A stretch of DNA of 64,000 bases, from assembly GCF_014698065.1 (NCBI RefSeq), contig NZ_JACJSI010000015.1:1-64000 (forward strand). Direction: 5' to 3'. Shown one piece after another: positions 60,732 to 64,000 of the stretch (its first letter is position 1; every line of letters starts with the position of its first letter). A model generated the notes under the pieces. It was not told the DNA's origin, ran no database searches, and saw only the letters and a list, made by a program, of their open reading frames with translations. A program made the translations under genes and the position numbers. The stretch is from Nostoc flagelliforme FACHB-838. GTDB taxonomy: Bacteria; Cyanobacteriota; Cyanobacteriia; Cyanobacteriales; Nostocaceae.

Positions 60732-60932
60732 GGATGTGAAAAAGCGATGTCTCCGATGGTCACTGAGCTTGTCGAAGTGCGGGCTACGCCTACGCCTGGC
60801 ATCACATCAATAGAGAGTTGCTATTGCCCAGGTTACAATATCCTAACGAAACTTAGTGAATAAAGATTGTGTGGCAATATTCTTAACCAGAATGGTACTC
60901 TATCATGATTTATGTAGAAGCAAGAAAAAGCT

Positions 60933-61095
60933 ATGCTGTCAGTCAAAGGCATATTCCAAAACGGTGTGGTTCATCCTAACGAACCAATTGAAGGGCATGA
61001 GGGGCAGTCAGTTATAATTAATTGTGTTTTTCGAGGAAAACCGCACACTTGGTTCAGCAACACCAGAAGACTCAGATTGGGATAATTTTATCTGA
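60933..61095 (+). pseudogene. Frameshifted antitoxin (DUF104/AF2212-like)
   Basis: MLSVKGIFQNGVVHPNEPIE and GHEGQSVII match the DUF104-type (PF01954) antitoxin start. In the starting frame the next residues are unlike the family and a stop comes at 61083-61085. One frame over, FEENRTLGSATPEDSDWDNF restores the family C-terminus and ends with TGA at 61093-61095. A shift near 61030 splits the gene, so the antitoxin is likely inactive. No toxin (PIN) gene follows. Confidence 0.75.
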
Positions 61096-61188
61096 AATTA
61101 AGTGCCAAATAATATTTTAAATTAGTACCTAAAAACGTAACTTATTAAGCGAATTGACTGTACTAACCTAATTGAGAGGATTTTCAAT

Positions 61189-63816
61189 ATGCCTAGACTT
61201 ACCGTTCCACCAAATTTCATCGGCACCCCCGGTTCTGACACTTTAGCCGGGGAAGAGTTAAATGCATCGCCGGCAATTGGTATTGATATTTTAACTGAAG
61301 GTTTTATTCGTACACGCTCAGGAAAGGACACCATCACTGGCATCGGTACTGGTGATAACGGTGGTAACAGCCAAATCGCCGAGCAGGGCAAAGTTGGTAT
61401 CGGCATCAGCAACAGTGGCAGTCTCAATACTGGGGACGGAAATGACACCATCACTGCCAAAGGCACTGGCGGCAAGGGCGGCATTGGCGACAGCTTCGTT
61501 GACGGCGCCGGTGTCGGCGGAGCTGGGACGGGCATCAGCAACAGTAGCAGTCTGAATGCTGGGGACGGAAATGACACTATCACTGGCAAGGGTATCGGCG
61601 GTTTCGGTGGTGAAGCCGGCAACCGAGGCAGCGATGGTGGAGATGGGACGGGCATCAGCAACAGTGGCAGTCTGAATGCCGGGGACGGAAATGACACTAT
61701 CGCCGGCAACGGTACTGGCGGCAACGAAGGCGGCAGTGGCGGCGACGGTGGAGTTGGGACGGGCATCAGCAATAGTTGCAGTCTGAATACAGGAGATGGA
61801 AAAGACACGATTACTGGCAACGGTATCGGCGGTTTCGGTGGTGAAGGCGGCGGCGGCGGCGACGGTGGAGCTGGGACGGGCATCAGCAACAGTGGCAGTC
61901 TGAATGCAGGAGATGGAAAAGACACGATCATCGGCAACGGTACCGGCGGTTTCGGTGGTGAAGGCGGCAGTGGTGGCGACGGTGGATCTGGGACGGGCAT
62001 CAGCATCAGCAATAGTGGCAGTCTGAATGCAGGAGATGGAGAAGACGCGATCATCGGCAAAGGTACCGGCGGTTTCGGTGGTGAAGGCGGAGGCGGCGGC
62101 GACGGTGGAGCTGGGACGGGCATCAGCAACAGTGGCAGTCTGAATGCAGGAGATGGACAAGATAATATCACTGGCAACGGTACTGGCGGCAACGGCGGTT
62201 ACGGCGGCGGCGGCGGTGACGGTGGAGCTGGGACGGGCATCAGCAACAGTGGCAGTCTGAATGCAGGAGATGGAAAAGACACGATTACCGGTAACGGTAC
62301 TGGTGGTTTCGGCGCTGAAGGCGGAGGCGGCGGTGACGGTGGAACTGGAATCGGCATTAGCAACAGTGGCAGTCTGAATGCCGGGGACGGACAAGATACT
62401 GTCGCTGGCAACGGTACTGGCGGTAACGGCGGCGGCGGCGGTGGCGGTGGCAACGGCGGAACTGCAATCGGCATCAGCAACAGTGACAGTCTGAATGCCG
62501 GGGACGGAAATGATACTATCGCTGGCAACGGTACTGGCGGCAACGGCGGTTTCGGCGGCAGTGGTGGCGACGGTGGAGCTGGGACGGGCATCAGCAACAG
62601 TGGCAGTCTGAATGCCGGGGACGGACAAGATACTATCGCTGGCAATGGTACTGGCGGCAACGGTGCCGGCGGCGGCAGCGGCGGTGACGGTGGAACGGGA
62701 ATCGGCATCAGCAATATTGGCAGTCTGAATGCAGGGGACGGAGAAGACACGATCACGGGCAATGGTACTGGCAGTTCCGGCGGTTTCGGCGACAACGGCG
62801 GCGACGGTGAAGCTGGTACTGGCATCAGCAACAGTGGTAGTCTGAATGCAGGGAACGGAGAAGACACTATCATCGGCAAAGGTACTGGCGGCGACGGCGG
62901 AACTGGCGGTCGCAACGGCAGTATCGGTGACGGCACCCGCGACGGCGGCAACGGTAAAGCTGGTACTGGTATCAGCAACAGTGGCAGTCTGAATGCAGGG
63001 AATGGAGAAGACACTATTATTGGCAATGGTATCGGCGGCAACGGTGGCAATAGTACCGACGGTAGTATCGGTCCCCGTGACGGCGGCAACGGTCCCCGCG
63101 ACGGCGGCAACGGCGGAACTGGTATTGGCATCAGCAATAGTGGCAGTCTGAATGCAGGGGACGGAGAAGACACTATCATCGGCAACGGTTTCGGCGGAAG
63201 AGGCGGCAGCGGCAGCGAAGGTGGCAGCGGCGGCAGCGGCAGTGCTGGAACTGGCATTCAGAACATCAAAGATGCCACTATCACTACAGGATGGGGCAAC
63301 GACGCAATTACGGGTTATGGGAACAGTTCAGGAACAAACGCCACTGCCTATGGCATCTTCAACGACGGAGTTATTGATACCGATAATGGTTGTGACATCC
63401 TTACCGGACAGGCTACAGCAACAATTGGTGGTACTGCCTATGGCATTTATGGGCAAGGAATCATCAACACAGGCAATGGCAATGACAAAGTTATCGCCAC
63501 CAGCATCCTAGATGGAGTTCAACAGAAAGTCTCTATCGGTGGCGAAATTAACATTGCTCTGGGCACTGGGAATGACTACTTCAAAGGATTCGGTGCTGCA
63601 ACTGTTGATGGCAGTCAAGGTTTTGATACCCTGGATCTTAGAGCTTTCAATCGCTCTGAACTCTTTGTATCTGGTATTATTTCGGGCAATACCCTTAATG
63701 CCAACATCACTTTCAACAACAATGGAAGCTCCATTAGCTTGTCTACAACTGGCTTTGAGAAATTTATCTTTGCAGATAGCTCTTTCTCTTACAGCACTTT
63801 GGCAAATGGAGCATGA
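61189..63816 (+). CDS. Glycine-rich RTX-like repeat protein
   Basis: An 875-residue protein of about fifteen clear repeats of roughly 37-50 residues plus three degenerate ones, of the type GISNSGSLNAGDGNDTITGN with glycine-rich spacers. Each repeat has AGDGNDTIT, which resembles the RTX calcium-binding nonapeptide GGXGXDXUX with Ala at position 1. RTX-like motifs also occur at the N terminus (GTPGSDTLA) and near the C terminus (GSQGFDTLD). There is no N-terminal signal peptide, so a type I secretion signal in the C-terminal part is possible. GC-rich against its surroundings. GAGAGG lies near the start. It is complete; partner transporter not in this window. Confidence 0.85.
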   Translation: MPRLTVPPNFIGTPGSDTLAGEELNASPAIGIDILTEGFIRTRSGKDTITGIGTGDNGGNSQIAEQGKVGIGISNSGSLNTGDGNDTITAKGTGGKGGIGDSFVDGAGVGGAGTGISNSSSLNAGDGNDTITGKGIGGFGGEAGNRGSDGGDGTGISNSGSLNAGDGNDTIAGNGTGGNEGGSGGDGGVGTGISNSCSLNTGDGKDTITGNGIGGFGGEGGGGGDGGAGTGISNSGSLNAGDGKDTIIGNGTGGFGGEGGSGGDGGSGTGISISNSGSLNAGDGEDAIIGKGTGGFGGEGGGGGDGGAGTGISNSGSLNAGDGQDNITGNGTGGNGGYGGGGGDGGAGTGISNSGSLNAGDGKDTITGNGTGGFGAEGGGGGDGGTGIGISNSGSLNAGDGQDTVAGNGTGGNGGGGGGGGNGGTAIGISNSDSLNAGDGNDTIAGNGTGGNGGFGGSGGDGGAGTGISNSGSLNAGDGQDTIAGNGTGGNGAGGGSGGDGGTGIGISNIGSLNAGDGEDTITGNGTGSSGGFGDNGGDGEAGTGISNSGSLNAGNGEDTIIGKGTGGDGGTGGRNGSIGDGTRDGGNGKAGTGISNSGSLNAGNGEDTIIGNGIGGNGGNSTDGSIGPRDGGNGPRDGGNGGTGIGISNSGSLNAGDGEDTIIGNGFGGRGGSGSEGGSGGSGSAGTGIQNIKDATITTGWGNDAITGYGNSSGTNATAYGIFNDGVIDTDNGCDILTGQATATIGGTAYGIYGQGIINTGNGNDKVIATSILDGVQQKVSIGGEINIALGTGNDYFKGFGAATVDGSQGFDTLDLRAFNRSELFVSGIISGNTLNANITFNNNGSSISLSTTGFEKFIFADSSFSYSTLANGA

Positions 63817-64000
63817 GTTTCTTAATTCCTCTATCTCATAGGCGTTAGTAGTAATAAGCCTGCCCATTTTCTTCGCCCCCTCTACAGATAGATACCTCTG
63901 GAGACAATACGGTTCAAAGAAGAGAAAGTTATTAGTTTAGGCAAGCTTTTCTTGAGAGGAGCAGCAGTTTTTCAGGACAAAAGCACCTTAAAGCTGTCGC
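63817..64000. other. Intergenic up to window edge
   Basis: A 184-bp stretch to the end of the window with no gene seen. GAGGAGCAGCAGTTTTTCAG near 63956 resembles a ribosome-site context but no frame opens within the window. Confidence 0.4.

Noticed and set aside
61122..63257. Proline- and Ser/Thr-rich minus-strand proteins of 350-436 aa
   Set aside because: They are the complement and shifted frames of the glycine-rich repeat gene and carry only repeat-derived residues.

Overview
The window looks like chromosomal DNA of a filamentous, Nostoc-type cyanobacterium (order Nostocales). Supporting signs are the many HIP1 octamers (GCGATCGC), cyanobacterial genes (petJ-like cytochrome c6, plant-type ferredoxin, cobN, group 2 sigma factor SigC, FurA), abundant short dispersed repeats of the Nostoc kind both between and inside genes, and a sigC-furA-peptidoglycan-binding gene order that I recognise from Anabaena/Nostoc PCC 7120. 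The species call is inference. Layout: 1-3 kb has a cut-off transposase start and a type IIA topoisomerase A subunit. 3-11 kb has a response regulator, a TPR protein and a tripartite efflux set (membrane-fusion protein, MacB-like permease, ATPase, TolC-like channel). 11-16 kb is a patchwork of small genes: two methyltransferases whose starts lie 6 bp apart, Uma2, VOC and DUF4385 proteins, a broken DUF433 gene and an aldo/keto reductase. 16-22 kb has cytochrome c6, small membrane proteins, a ferredoxin and Tex. About 1.6 kb of AT-rich non-coding DNA follows. 24.5-27.7 kb is a compact cassette: a 30-codon micro-ORF, two EmrE-like half-transporters, an FAD oxidoreductase and a family 2 glycosyltransferase. 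It resembles a polyprenyl-phosphate-sugar synthesis and flipping module, and it is my best candidate for an undescribed system. 28-36 kb has the TldD/PmbA pair, a pentapeptide protein, an orphan ParA-like ATPase next to a MITE-like element, pyrB and mgtE. 36-43 kb has a 1068-residue GH15/phosphorylase-kinase-like protein, a GxxExxY gene split by a stop codon and bracketed by inverted repeats, tRNA-Pro(CGG), lipA and gpsA. 43-51 kb has sigC and furA, facing cobN and a peptidoglycan-binding gene. In Anabaena PCC 7120 the corresponding peptidoglycan-binding gene is read through to make antisense RNA to furA. 51-58 kb has a GAF histidine kinase, an ATP-grasp ligase, a metallophosphoesterase-GAF pair and a decayed AAA ATPase. 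58-64 kb has the PcrA helicase, a frameshifted antitoxin and an 875-residue glycine-rich protein with RTX-like repeats. A recurring theme is repeat invasion. Three 21-bp minisatellites (6.8, 14.5 and 50.5 kb) share a GAAC...GAT skeleton, and short dispersed repeats have entered cobN, the topoisomerase gene and pyrB without breaking the frame. Other relics (DUF433, GxxExxY, AAA ATPase, antitoxin) show active decay of accessory genes.
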